From assembly GCA_017409825.1 (NCBI GenBank), contig JAFQRZ010000021.1, positions 1-58,623 of the forward strand: 58,623 nt of DNA, given 5' to 3'. Position 1 is the first letter of the stretch. The number at the start of each line of letters is the position of its first letter. This DNA comes from Agathobacter sp. Lineage in GTDB: Bacteria > Bacillota > Clostridia > Lachnospirales > Lachnospiraceae. Positions 1 through 8,167 of this stretch are shown one piece after another. Made by a program: the position numbers and the translations under genes. The notes below the pieces were generated by a model, which saw only the letters and a program-made list of their open reading frames with translations, was not told the DNA's origin and made no database searches.

Positions 1-171
1 AGGGTTTTAAACTCTCGTTTAAAACGTTCGCCACGAATCTTGCGATTCGTGTCCTTGAATTATACAATTGAACATTAGCAGTTCAATTGTCATGTTCTCT
101 TTGAATCTTTCAAGGTTTTCACTGTTTAGTTATCAATGTTCATGACCGTATTTTTCGCGGTCAGCTTGATA
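1..171 (-). other. Probable rRNA operon leader (16S expected beyond left edge)
   Basis: No reading frame is supported. Downstream of the strong promoter at 172-200, reading leftward, the transcript would form several perfect small hairpins: 144-162 (GACCG/CGGTC), 65-89 (CAATTGAAC/GTTCAATTG), 32-51 (CACGAATC/GATTCGTG) and about 4-25. On the minus strand it also contains a tract like those found in Firmicute rRNA leaders and spacers (ATTGATAACTAAACAGTG). This pattern fits a pre-rRNA leader, with the 16S gene lying left of position 1. The rRNA gene itself is not in the window, so this is an inference. Confidence 0.5.
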
Positions 172-200
172 AATATATCACGTTGTTTTTTCGTTGTCAA
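172..200 (-). promoter_or_regulatory. Strong sigma-A promoter, rRNA type
   Basis: On the minus strand there is a perfect -35 TTGACA (195-200), a 17-base spacer and a -10 TATATT (172-177). The bases upstream of the -35 (201-236) are almost entirely A/T, as in an UP element. Strength, the A/T upstream tract and the structured leader that follows all point to a stable-RNA promoter firing toward position 1. Confidence 0.7.
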
Positions 201-239
201 CAACTTTTTACAACTTTTTTAAAAATATTTTTCAAGCAG

Positions 240-329
240 CGGAGAAGGAGGGATTTGAACCCTCGCGCCGCTATTAACGACCTGCACCCTTTCCAGGGGT
301 GTCCCTTCGGCCAGCTTGGGTACTTCTCC
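240..329 (-). tRNA. tRNA-Ser (anticodon GGA)
   Basis: The minus strand folds as a class II tRNA of 90 nt: acceptor stem GGAGAAG/CTTCTCC, discriminator G as expected for serine, T-arm GGTTCAAATCC, a long variable arm, and anticodon loop CTGGAAA with anticodon GGA (reads UCC/UCU). The 3' CCA is not encoded. It lies just downstream of the second tRNA-Ser and just upstream of the rRNA-type promoter. Confidence 0.95.
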
Positions 330-354
330 GAATTATCTTTTTAGAAAAAAATAT

Positions 355-375
355 AAGACTCACAAAGTGAATCTT
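355..375 (-). terminator. Hairpin between the two tRNA-Ser genes
   Basis: A 9-bp imperfect stem (AAGATTCAC/GTGAGTCTT on the minus strand) with a 3-nt loop is followed by ATATTTTTTT. It sits after tRNA-Ser(TGA) and could end that transcript or act as a processing signal between the two tRNAs. Confidence 0.45.
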
Positions 376-419
376 ATTTTATATGGTTGTTACTTTTCTG
401 CCTCAGGGCAAAAAAATAA

Positions 420-505
420 CGGAGAGGGTGGGATTCGAACCCACGTGCCCTTGCGGACAAACGGTTTTCAAGACCGCCTCGTTATGACCACTTCGATACC
501 TCTCC
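420..505 (-). tRNA. tRNA-Ser (anticodon TGA)
   Basis: Class II tRNA of 86 nt on the minus strand: acceptor stem GGAGAGG/CCTCTCC, discriminator G, T-arm GGTTCGAATCC, a long variable arm and anticodon loop CTTGAAA with anticodon TGA (reads UCN, mainly UCA/UCG). No encoded CCA. It follows the promoter at 542-570 by about 36 bases. Confidence 0.95.
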
Positions 506-541
506 GTACACTATGAAGCGCTTCAAATCAGCGCAGAACTT

Positions 542-570
542 ATACTACCATTAAAAGCACATAATGTCAA
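542..570 (-). promoter_or_regulatory. Promoter of the tRNA-Ser pair
   Basis: Minus-strand -35 TTGACA (565-570), a 17-base spacer and -10 TAGTAT (542-547) lie directly upstream of tRNA-Ser(TGA) and right after the ispD stop codon. The spacing is canonical for the vegetative sigma factor. Confidence 0.7.
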
Positions 571-600
571 CAGCTTATTTTAAATTTTTTCAAAAAATTT

Positions 601-1302
601 TTACATACTCAAAAACACCTTTGCAATCAGTAAATCTTCTGGTGTGGTTATCTTGATATTACGATAATCTGCCTCTACCATTTTCACTTCATGATCTGTT
701 GCATACTCTAACACCATAGCATCATCCGTAATCTTTGGAATGGTCCATCCTTCCTCTTCATCCTGAATAACACTTTTGTATGCATCGTATATAATAGGGA
801 AAGCAAAACATTGTGGTGTCTGCACCTGCCACACATATTGGCGCTCTGGTGTATCTGTAACATAAGCATCATCGTCTACAATTTTGATGGTATCTTTTAC
901 TGGCACACCCGCAACCGCTGCTTCTTCTTTTACAACCGCCTCTTGCAATCGCTCAATCACTTCCTGCGTAATCATCGGACGTGCTCCATCATGGATAAAT
1001 ACATAATCCGCTTCTGCTACCGCCTTTAATCCTTCGTATACAGAATGATAGCGTTCCTTGCCTCCTGGAACGATTGCTGTTACTTTTTTCAAACCATGCT
1101 TTTCCACAACTTCTTTTTTACAATATTCCACATCGTCTTTTCCACACACTAATACAATAGAAGAAAAGCCTGCATCCTCAAATGCTTTTAAACTATAATA
1201 AATCACAGGCTTCCCCACCAAATCCATATATTGTTTTGGAATATCACTTTTCATGCGGCTTCCAACTCCTGCAGATAACACGATTGCTGCAAACTTACTC
1301 AT
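601..1302 (-). CDS. ispD: 2-C-methyl-D-erythritol 4-phosphate cytidylyltransferase
   Basis: Cytosolic enzyme of the MEP isoprenoid pathway; it joins CTP and MEP to give CDP-methylerythritol. The N-terminal nucleotide-binding loop (AAIVLSAGVGSRMKSDIPKQ), the IHDGARP motif near residue 100, VKDTIK and WQVQTPQ near residue 160 are all family hallmarks, and the length is typical. It is the last gene of the tsaE-to-ispD run, 29 bases after tsaD. The start is ambiguous: an ATG at 1314 lies almost on top of the AAGGAAGG site, so I prefer the ATG at 1302 (MSKFAAIV), which matches where family members usually begin. Confidence 0.93.
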   Translation of the reverse strand: MSKFAAIVLSAGVGSRMKSDIPKQYMDLVGKPVIYYSLKAFEDAGFSSIVLVCGKDDVEYCKKEVVEKHGLKKVTAIVPGGKERYHSVYEGLKAVAEADYVFIHDGARPMITQEVIERLQEAVVKEEAAVAGVPVKDTIKIVDDDAYVTDTPERQYVWQVQTPQCFAFPIIYDAYKSVIQDEEEGWTIPKITDDAMVLEYATDHEVKMVEADYRNIKITTPEDLLIAKVFLSM

Positions 1303-1331
1303 AGTTCTTCTCATACCTTCCTTATATATAC

Positions 1332-2369
1332 TTATTCTCCAAGTTTTAAATTAGGAACTGCATTCAAATCCAACCCGGCACGCTTCCCTGCCAGATAATC
1401 ATAATACCCTGCCGCACCAATCATCGCAGCATTATCTGTACAAAGAATTGGCGATGGATGATAAAACTTCACCCCTTTTTTCGCACACGCGTCTTCCATT
1501 GCCTTACGAAGTGTTCCATTGGAAGCGACTCCGCCCGCAATAGCAAATTTGTCCATCTGGTATTCATCAATCGCATGCATTGCATGTTCTACCAATACGT
1601 CAGTTACTGATTTCTGGAAGGAAGCAGCGACGTCTGCTTGATTGATTTCCTCCCCTTTCATCTTTGCTCCGTTTAAGTAATTCAATACTGCCGATTTCAA
1701 ACCACTAAAACTAAAGTCGTATACACCATCTGCAACCTTCGCTCTTGGAAAAGCAATTGCTTCTGGATTTCCTTCATGCGATATTTTTTCAATCTTTGGA
1801 CCACCTGGATACCCCAATCCAATCGCACGTGCCACCTTATCAAAGGCCTCACCCGCTGCATCATCTCTGGTTTTTCCAAGAATTTCATATTTGCCATAGT
1901 CTGCCACACGCACCAAATGCGTATGTCCACCAGATACCACCAAACACAAAAATGGTGGTTCTAAATCTTTATTCTCAATATAATTTGCACTAATGTGTCC
2001 TTCAATATGATGTACACCAATCAAAGGAATATTACGTGCAAAGCTAATCGCTTTCGCTTCCGCTACGCCAACCAAAAGTGCTCCAACCAATCCTGGACCA
2101 TAAGTGACTGCAATCGCATCTATGTCATCCAGTGTCATTTCCGCTTTTGTGAGTGCTTCTTCTATTACCTGATTGATTTTCTCAATATGCTTTCTAGAAG
2201 CAATCTCAGGCACAACCCCGCCATATAGTGTATGGAGGTCAATCTGCGAAGAAATCACGTTCGAACGCACATCTCGGCCATTGACAACAACCGCAGCCGC
2301 AGTTTCGTCACAGGAGCTTTCAATTGCAAGTATTTTAATTTCTTTTTCCAAGTGCTGATTATTTGTCAT
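1332..2369 (-). CDS. tsaD: tRNA N6-threonylcarbamoyltransferase TsaD
   Basis: Catalytic subunit that transfers the threonylcarbamoyl group to A37 of ANN-decoding tRNAs (t6A), acting with TsaB and TsaE encoded upstream in this run; the fourth partner TsaC/YwlC is not in the window. Visible marks are [15 protein letters not shown] near residue 20, the metal-binding HxxxH (HIEGH, about residues 121-125), VVSGGHT, and FSGLK/GGVASN downstream. Length about 345 residues is normal. The ATG at 2369 has GGAG nine bases upstream, while the ATG at 2378 abuts it. The 5' end overlaps the preceding gene by 11 bases, which suggests translational coupling. Confidence 0.96.
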   Translation of the reverse strand: MTNNQHLEKEIKILAIESSCDETAAAVVVNGRDVRSNVISSQIDLHTLYGGVVPEIASRKHIEKINQVIEEALTKAEMTLDDIDAIAVTYGPGLVGALLVGVAEAKAISFARNIPLIGVHHIEGHISANYIENKDLEPPFLCLVVSGGHTHLVRVADYGKYEILGKTRDDAAGEAFDKVARAIGLGYPGGPKIEKISHEGNPEAIAFPRAKVADGVYDFSFSGLKSAVLNYLNGAKMKGEEINQADVAASFQKSVTDVLVEHAMHAIDEYQMDKFAIAGGVASNGTLRKAMEDACAKKGVKFYHPSPILCTDNAAMIGAAGYYDYLAGKRAGLDLNAVPNLKLGE

Positions 2370-2943
2370 CAGACTCATCTCCTTTTATCTGGTAAAATGC
2401 GAGAATTTTCCAACGTCCATCTTCATCCTGACGAAGTACAAACTGCTGATAGGTATATCCAAACTTTCCATCTGTATTCATGAAATAGGACGCTTTCACA
2501 TACGCCAATTCATCCTTTTCACCACCCTTGTCATCAGTCACATATTTTACTTCATTGCTATCACAAACATCAGTACTTACTAGTTGTATCTTCTGCTGCT
2601 TATACAATGCAATATCTGCTACTACAGAATTATAATAGGTATCACGTGGATTTTCTAAAAGCAAATCTTCATCTAAAATGCAAAGCATCTGGTCTACCAA
2701 ATCATTCAACTGTTTTTCGGTAGGTTCTTCACTTCCATAATAGCACTTTGCAATTCTATTATAGAATTTCACTACTTCACGTGGCGTCTTCGGATAATTA
2801 TTCTTAAGGTCTCTTACGATTACCTTTTCCATTTCCGTCAAATCTTTTTCATTCTCTTTCTGGTCCTGCGTAAAGAAAAAGAATCCCGCACAAAGTACAC
2901 AGACACAAGCAATCGCGATAATCACATATTTTACATTTTTCAT
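2359..2943 (-). CDS. Small exported/membrane-anchored protein, function unknown
   Basis: I do not recognise this 194-residue protein with confidence; similar small proteins are found in Lachnospiraceae. It has an N-terminal hydrophobic segment (residues about 5-26) that looks like a signal anchor, then a hydrophilic, acidic domain that should lie outside the membrane. The fold cannot be read from sequence; the C-terminal half ([19 protein letters not shown], then WKILAFYQI) reads like an NTF2-like or lipoprotein-type beta sheet, which is only an impression. It has a good AGGAGG site. It sits between rnz and tsaD, and its stop overlaps the tsaD start. Confidence 0.75.
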   Translation of the reverse strand: MKNVKYVIIAIACVCVLCAGFFFFTQDQKENEKDLTEMEKVIVRDLKNNYPKTPREVVKFYNRIAKCYYGSEEPTEKQLNDLVDQMLCILDEDLLLENPRDTYYNSVVADIALYKQQKIQLVSTDVCDSNEVKYVTDDKGGEKDELAYVKASYFMNTDGKFGYTYQQFVLRQDEDGRWKILAFYQIKGDESDDK

Positions 2944-2946
2944 AGT

Positions 2947-3858
2947 TTAATCCTCCTGAAATAAGAGTTCTTTTGTCTTGCCATCTTTTCCAAGATGTGC
3001 GTTTGAAAAGATTTTTCGCACCTCTGGCATATAATCTTCTGCACGTATCAAGGATGGCGAAAAATGTGTCAACCACATTTCCTCTACTTCTGCCTGCTTC
3101 GCCATTTCGGCCGCTTCATAAAAGGTCATATGCTTATACTGTTTCGCTTTTGCCAGCTTATCCTTTTCTGCATACATCCCTTCGCAAATAAACAAATCAG
3201 AGCCTTGTGCTGCATTTACAATGGATTCTGTCGGACGACTATCCGTACAATACGTCACCTTAATTCCTTTTCGTGCTGGGCCAAGCACCATTTCTGGCGT
3301 ATAGGTTACACCTTCATGCTCTACAACATTCCCTTTCTGCAGCGGATTCCATAACTGCATCGGAATTCCACTTGCCTTGGCGCGCTCCACATCGAATTTG
3401 CCCGCACGTTTGATTTCAAAAGAATATCCATAGCAAGGCACATTGTGTTTTACCTTAAATCCATGGATATGGTATCCATTGATTTCGAAATATTCATCTG
3501 GCTCCGTCATCTCCACACATTGAATCGAAAACGGAAGCTCTGGTGCAATCGTGCGCATCGCATTTACTACACGCTCCAATCCCTTTGGCCCAATAATGGT
3601 AAGCGGTTCTGTACGATCCGCATTTCCCATCGTTAGCAAAAGTCCTGGCAAACCACTGATATGGTCCGCATGAAAATGTGTCACGCACAACACATCAATC
3701 GGATTGAAGCTAAGTCCTGCTTCTTTAATCGCAATCTGTGTTCCTTCCCCACAGTCTACCAAAAGACTGCTGCCATTATAACGCAGCATCATGGACGTAA
3801 GCCAACGATATGGCAGGGGCATCATGCCCGCTGTTCCTAAAAGACATACATCTAACAT
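2947..3858 (-). CDS. rnz: Ribonuclease Z
   Basis: Metallo-beta-lactamase-fold endonuclease that matures tRNA 3' ends, expected where, as in the two tRNAs here, CCA is not encoded. The zinc ligands are all visible: HFHADH (residues 61-66), the histidine in VKHNVPCYGYSF, Asp in TDSRPTE, and a C-terminal His in WLTHFSPSL. Length of 303 residues matches the long bacterial form. Its ATG directly follows the rimI stop codon (TAAATG), so the two are translationally coupled. Confidence 0.93.
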   Translation of the reverse strand: MLDVCLLGTAGMMPLPYRWLTSMMLRYNGSSLLVDCGEGTQIAIKEAGLSFNPIDVLCVTHFHADHISGLPGLLLTMGNADRTEPLTIIGPKGLERVVNAMRTIAPELPFSIQCVEMTEPDEYFEINGYHIHGFKVKHNVPCYGYSFEIKRAGKFDVERAKASGIPMQLWNPLQKGNVVEHEGVTYTPEMVLGPARKGIKVTYCTDSRPTESIVNAAQGSDLFICEGMYAEKDKLAKAKQYKHMTFYEAAEMAKQAEVEEMWLTHFSPSLIRAEDYMPEVRKIFSNAHLGKDGKTKELLFQED

Positions 3859-4293
3859 TTAAATTCCAACTTTCATAATTATTGCATCTTCCACCGGATG
3901 CTCATAAAATTTCTTACGGATTCCAAGCTCTTCAAATCCCAATTTCTTATATAGAGAAATCGCCGGAACATTCGAAACACGAACCTCTAAAAAAATGCTT
4001 TCTGCGCCGACATCCTTTGCCACCTCTTTCGCGGTCGCAACAAGCTGTTCTCCATATCCTCTTTTGCGAAAATCCGGAGAAACCGCTACATTCGTCACAC
4101 TCGCCTCATCAAAGCTTATATACAGTCCCATGTATCCCGTGATAACCGATGCTTCCTCACATACCAGAAAAATCGTATCCTCTCGCGAAATAGAATCCAC
4201 AAAACTCTTTTCACTCCATGGCAGCGAGAAGCATTCCTGTTCTATCTGAACCACTGCCTCTACATCTTCCAATGTCATCTTACGAATTAGCAT
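3859..4293 (-). CDS. rimI: Ribosomal protein S18-alanine N-acetyltransferase RimI
   Basis: GNAT-fold acetyltransferase of 144 residues. The acetyl-CoA loop is present (RKRGYGEQL), preceded by VTNVAVSPDF and followed by LEVRVSNVPAISLYKKLGFEELGIRKKFY, the usual RimI signature. It sits between tsaB and rnz, as rimI commonly sits among tsa genes in Firmicutes, and overlaps the tsaB stop by 7 bases. RimI normally acetylates the S18 N-terminus; a wider substrate range is possible. Confidence 0.92.
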   Translation of the reverse strand: MLIRKMTLEDVEAVVQIEQECFSLPWSEKSFVDSISREDTIFLVCEEASVITGYMGLYISFDEASVTNVAVSPDFRKRGYGEQLVATAKEVAKDVGAESIFLEVRVSNVPAISLYKKLGFEELGIRKKFYEHPVEDAIIMKVGI

Positions 4294-5003
4294 ATTTTAA
4301 AATCTCTTTCCTTTTCTGCTCTCTCACGTTCTGCCTGAGAAAGTCTCAAATACTCTGGCTTATGCTCTCGTGCCGATTCTACAATACCTTTTTCATAAAG
4401 AACTTCCCCCAAGGCCGCCACGCTGGTTGCTCTTTGGATGTGACAGGTCGCTGGCGCAAAGCTATATGGCACCGTCACATTCTCCGCAAGATAATCTGCA
4501 AACACTGGCACTCCATCACCTAGAAAAATCACTTCTCTGCCCTGCTTATTTACCTCTGCTACTACCTCACTAATATCTACCGCACACTGTGGCACGATTG
4601 TATGAAGTTTACCATTTTCAAAGGTATACAAACCAGTATATGCCTGCTGTCTGCGAGCATCCATCAGCGGGCATACCAATTTATCGGTTCCCCATAGGTT
4701 AAACGCCAACGCATCTACGGTTGGCACCGGGATAATCGGCTTATCCAACGCCAGACCCAATCCCTTTGCTGTGGCAGAACCAATGCGAAGTCCCGTAAAA
4801 GAGCCCGGTCCTTGTGATACTGCAATTGCATCTAGGCTATTTAAATCCAACTCTATCATCTTCGCCAATTCATCTAACATCGGCAAAAGCGTTTGCGAAT
4901 GCGTCTTCTTATGATTCATCGTATATTCCCCCAAAAGGGTATGATTTTCTGTAACTGCTACACTGGCCACTAAGCCAGAGCTTTCAATTGCTAATATCTT
5001 CAT
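4287..5003 (-). CDS. tsaB: tRNA threonylcarbamoyladenosine biosynthesis protein TsaB
   Basis: ASKHA-fold partner that dimerises with TsaD in t6A synthesis but is not itself catalytic. N-terminal LAIESSGLVASVAV, HSQTLLPML and GPGSFTGLRIG mark the family. The ATG at 5003 is chosen because the in-frame TTG at 5015 would overlap the AAGAGG site. It lies downstream of tsaE and overlaps rimI, consistent with one transcript. Confidence 0.94.
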   Translation of the reverse strand: MKILAIESSGLVASVAVTENHTLLGEYTMNHKKTHSQTLLPMLDELAKMIELDLNSLDAIAVSQGPGSFTGLRIGSATAKGLGLALDKPIIPVPTVDALAFNLWGTDKLVCPLMDARRQQAYTGLYTFENGKLHTIVPQCAVDISEVVAEVNKQGREVIFLGDGVPVFADYLAENVTVPYSFAPATCHIQRATSVAALGEVLYEKGIVESAREHKPEYLRLSQAERERAEKERDFKIC

Positions 5004-5020
5004 GATTTTAGTCAACCTCT

Positions 5021-5461
5021 TTACTCAAATTCTCGAATTGTAATTTTACGGTAATCGAAACCTTTTTCCAAATCCTTTTCAATCGTGATTTCTTTATGAT
5101 TTGTCGGGATGATTTCCTCAATCAGATTCGCCCACTCTATCATGCACAAACCTTCTCCATAAAAATAATCCTCGTATCCAATTTCATCCATTTCTTCTAT
5201 ATCACCAATGCGATATACATCAAAATGATAAAATGGCATGCGTCCTTCTTCATACACCTGTACGATAGTAAAGGTCGGACTGCAAATAGATTCTTCAATT
5301 TCCAATCCCTCTGCAATCCCCTGTGTAAAAACAGTTTTTCCTACGCCGAGATCGCCAATTAGCGTATACACATCCCCCGGCTGTGCTTCTCTTCCCATCT
5401 TTCTACCTAATTCCAAGGTTTCTTCTGGTGAAAAGCTCTCTATGATTCGAATTTGTTCCAT
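5021..5461 (-). CDS. tsaE: tRNA threonylcarbamoyladenosine biosynthesis ATPase TsaE
   Basis: Small P-loop ATPase required for turnover of the TsaBD complex. The Walker A motif GDLGVGKT (about residues 38-45), the SPTFT switch segment, FYHFDVYR and IEWANLIEEIIP are all present. Length (146) is typical. Preceded by AGGAG nine bases before the ATG and followed by tsaB. Confidence 0.95.
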   Translation of the reverse strand: MEQIRIIESFSPEETLELGRKMGREAQPGDVYTLIGDLGVGKTVFTQGIAEGLEIEESICSPTFTIVQVYEEGRMPFYHFDVYRIGDIEEMDEIGYEDYFYGEGLCMIEWANLIEEIIPTNHKEITIEKDLEKGFDYRKITIREFE

Positions 5462-5477
5462 CGTTTTTGAACTCCTG

Positions 5478-5978
5478 TTATTTCATTTTGATACGATATT
5501 TTTCCAACTTTGCATGCGCTAGCTTAGAAAGTGCTACATAGTTATCGCCAATCTGTTCCAATGGCAAAATATATGCATTGATGCGATTCGTGTAAACCAA
5601 AACCAATTTCCCTGCGGTTTTCATCTGATAAATATTTTCCCATTTGAACTCTACGCTTTCTTCTTCAACCGAAACTCGAATCACTTCTTCTTCAAATTCA
5701 TAATGAAGCGTCTTCGAAAGAGCATTATTCTCATCCTTTACCACCTTATTTACACGCAACCACAAGGAAACAGGAACGTATACCAAGAACAAAATTCCCA
5801 AGCCCACATAAACCAGAGTGGAACCAATACTCACATCACCATAGGAGGTTACCGCATAGGCAAAGATTAAAATTGGTAATGCAATGGACAAGATCCCTTG
5901 CATTCCACGATATGCCTGCATCATATTGAATCTGTATAAATCTTTTGCATCTACTTTAATATCAAGTGTTACTTTCAT
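5478..5978 (-). CDS. YcxB-like membrane protein
   Basis: About 166 residues with two transmembrane helices (roughly residues 30-50 and 55-78) followed by a cytosolic beta-rich domain (LHYEFEEEVIRVSVEEESVEFKW..IYQ), the arrangement of YcxB-like proteins. The function of that family is unknown. The ATG at 5978 follows GGAG at a suitable distance; an in-frame TTG at 5990 would contain the ribosome binding site. It is 16 bases upstream of tsaE and may be the first gene of that transcript. Confidence 0.8.
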   Translation of the reverse strand: MKVTLDIKVDAKDLYRFNMMQAYRGMQGILSIALPILIFAYAVTSYGDVSIGSTLVYVGLGILFLVYVPVSLWLRVNKVVKDENNALSKTLHYEFEEEVIRVSVEEESVEFKWENIYQMKTAGKLVLVYTNRINAYILPLEQIGDNYVALSKLAHAKLEKYRIKMK

Positions 5979-6096
5979 TTCTTTCTCCAAAACATTTTCT
6001 AGGGAACCACATAGATTTCCACTTTGATTTATTATAGCATTAGTTCACAAAAAAAGAAAGATATTCATAGCTTATAGGTGAGGAGAAAAGCAAAAA

Positions 6097-6121
6097 GAGT
6101 GCGATTCACCGAATCGCACTC
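6097..6121 (-). terminator. Terminator of the kinase/protease/phosphatase operon
   Basis: A perfect 11-bp stem (GAGTGCGATTC/GAATCGCACTC, 3-nt loop) is followed on the minus strand by CTTTTTGCTTTT. It lies 26 bases past the PP2C stop codon. Confidence 0.85.
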
Positions 6122-6146
6122 CAACCGCTAACTTAGGATTTTATTT

Positions 6147-6848
6147 TTATCTAATAAAAACACAAATAGCACTAATATTATCATAGCATTTTTTCACACG
6201 TTTTTTAACTATATCAAGCATTTGTGTAAACCACTCCTGTGGTGTATTTGATTTGCAAAGACATTTTATCATTTCATCTTCGTATATATATTCCCAGAAT
6301 CCATCGGAACACAACAAAAATGAATCCCCACATTTAATTTCAATGGGATCAAATCTTTGCGAAACACTGATTTCTGATTTAAGTCCCAATGCTTTTGTAA
6401 GCTTGTTCCTATCTTGATGAAACCGAATTTCGTCAGGTTTTATTTCTCCTAAATCAACGCATGCTTGCGTAACTGAGTGGTCTCTTGATTGTATTAGTAC
6501 ATGCTTATCTCTAAAATAATACAACCTGCTATCCCCAACATTGAAATAATTAAAATATCCATTTCTAACAAACGCTGCCACAATGGTTGTTGCCATATCA
6601 CCCATTCGGTTCGCCACAACAACTTGATTAACATCTGATATTAGCTCATGTAGACCCTTATTATCAATGGAAATCATTTCATCCGCCCGATTGATTATAT
6701 ACTCAACCGCTAATTTTGATGCTGTTTCACCATTCGAATGTCCTCCAAGTCCATCCGCCAAAACAAATGTGTCCTCTGTGATTGCAACAAAGTCCTCATT
6801 ATTTTCTCGACCACCCTTATCGGTATATTTGCAAATAAAACATTCCAT
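6147..6848 (-). CDS. PP2C-family Ser/Thr protein phosphatase
   Basis: Metal-dependent protein phosphatase of 233 residues with the canonical order of motifs: RENNEDF (Asp19), ADGLGGHSNGE (Asp32), VGDSRLYYF, DHSVT, LLCSDGFWEY and DNISAICV at the C-terminus. No membrane segment, so cytosolic. It is the last gene of an operon with a membrane Ser/Thr kinase and an FHA protein, and so most likely reverses that kinase's phosphorylation. This triad is separate from the usual PrpC-PrkC cell-wall pair, which sits with rsgA/rpe in Firmicutes. The region is visibly richer in A+T than the genes on its left. Confidence 0.92.
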   Translation of the reverse strand: MECFICKYTDKGGRENNEDFVAITEDTFVLADGLGGHSNGETASKLAVEYIINRADEMISIDNKGLHELISDVNQVVVANRMGDMATTIVAAFVRNGYFNYFNVGDSRLYYFRDKHVLIQSRDHSVTQACVDLGEIKPDEIRFHQDRNKLTKALGLKSEISVSQRFDPIEIKCGDSFLLCSDGFWEYIYEDEMIKCLCKSNTPQEWFTQMLDIVKKRVKKCYDNISAICVFIR

Positions 6849-6858
6849 CCTATATTCC

Positions 6859-8118
6859 TTATTGTGCCTTTACTGCGAATTTGTTTTTCTTACTACCAAG
6901 ACAGAATGTATCTCCATCTTTAAGCTCTACCATCGTCTCGGCATCAATTTTCAGCACATCATTGATATATGTTCCGTAGGTACTACCCAAATCCATCAAC
7001 TTAATTTTACCATTATCTAACACCAACTGGCAATGAATCCCTGATACACCTTCTGCATCAAGCGGAAATACAACTTTACACACTTTCGAATCTCTTCCAA
7101 ACATTAGTTTATCTTTCAGGATAAACTCTTTGCCTTCGAGACTTCCACAAATACAGCTTACAATAACCAAGCCATCAGAAACTGCAACCGTCTTAGAAAT
7201 ATCATTTACCATTACGGTTTCAGAAACTTTATCGTTTTTGTTAACCGAATTTGATGCTTCTTTCTTATTTTTAGACTTCTTAGAGAATAACATTACAAAA
7301 ATTACTGCTAATAAAATAATATCAACTATAACAATAGCTACAATAACAATTACTCCCTTAATATTAACATCCGTTGTTAAAGTATATGGTATTTCATCAT
7401 AATCAATCAATCTGGTTAATTCATCTATACATACAGCGTAGTTCGATTCGTCCCCACTTGTATCTGTAATTTTAAATGTATTGATACCTACAACTTCACC
7501 TTTGCTATTAACCAACGGACCGCCTGAGTTTCCTGAAGTAATTTCCAAATCCAGCATATATACATCACGTTCACTAATCATTGTCTGTCTGGAAATCATT
7601 CCACTAGTGGTTACTATTTCTGTCTTATCATATCTTTCATAATCTGTTCCAACTGTAGCTCTTGCAGGATAACCTAACGCATAGAAAGTTTCACTTGTGT
7701 TATTCTCAGAACTTTGTCTTAGCTTTAATGGCTTGACTTCATTAGTTGGTTCTGGCAAGCGTAATACAGCTATATCCTTTGATTCATCGTGTCGATAAAT
7801 CTGTGCAACCATATAACGATTTGCCGCTGCTGAGAAACAAACCATTACTGAGTCTGCCTTTTCTCCTGTATAAGTATCAAATACAACATGGTAATTTGTA
7901 ACTATGTACTCAACTGGTTTTCCATTTTCACCAATCGCAAACCCTGTTCCTGTTCCAATATAAGTTCCATGCTGAGAAACGATATATACTACCCCATCCT
8001 TTGCATTTGTATAACTGTCTGGCATTTCATTATGAGGATATACAAATACTGACATACATATTGTAAAGACAACAATAATTGCCACTAAAACACCAACTAA
8101 AATCTTTTTGTTTTTCAT
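6859..8118 (-). CDS. Membrane S1C (HtrA-like) protease domain fused to cytosolic FHA domain
   Basis: About 419 residues. Residues 5-27 form a signal anchor. Residues about 40-245 form a trypsin-like domain with His77 (TNYHVV), Asp115 (SKDIAVLR) and Ser198 (TSGNSGGPL) all in place, so it should be active outside the membrane. Residues about 253-278 are a second transmembrane helix, then a basic linker, then an FHA phosphothreonine-binding domain (LMFGRDSKVC, SGIHCQL, DLGSTYGTYIND) in the cytosol. No PDZ domain is present. The layout could couple kinase signalling inside to proteolysis outside. The ATG at 8118 has AGAAAGGG nine bases upstream, better placed than the ATG at 8127. Confidence 0.9.
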   Translation of the reverse strand: MKNKKILVGVLVAIIVVFTICMSVFVYPHNEMPDSYTNAKDGVVYIVSQHGTYIGTGTGFAIGENGKPVEYIVTNYHVVFDTYTGEKADSVMVCFSAAANRYMVAQIYRHDESKDIAVLRLPEPTNEVKPLKLRQSSENNTSETFYALGYPARATVGTDYERYDKTEIVTTSGMISRQTMISERDVYMLDLEITSGNSGGPLVNSKGEVVGINTFKITDTSGDESNYAVCIDELTRLIDYDEIPYTLTTDVNIKGVIVIVAIVIVDIILLAVIFVMLFSKKSKNKKEASNSVNKNDKVSETVMVNDISKTVAVSDGLVIVSCICGSLEGKEFILKDKLMFGRDSKVCKVVFPLDAEGVSGIHCQLVLDNGKIKLMDLGSTYGTYINDVLKIDAETMVELKDGDTFCLGSKKNKFAVKAQ

Positions 8119-8167
8119 AACTTTCATCCCTTTCTTTCCATTAATAAAAACACCATATCAAACCCTA

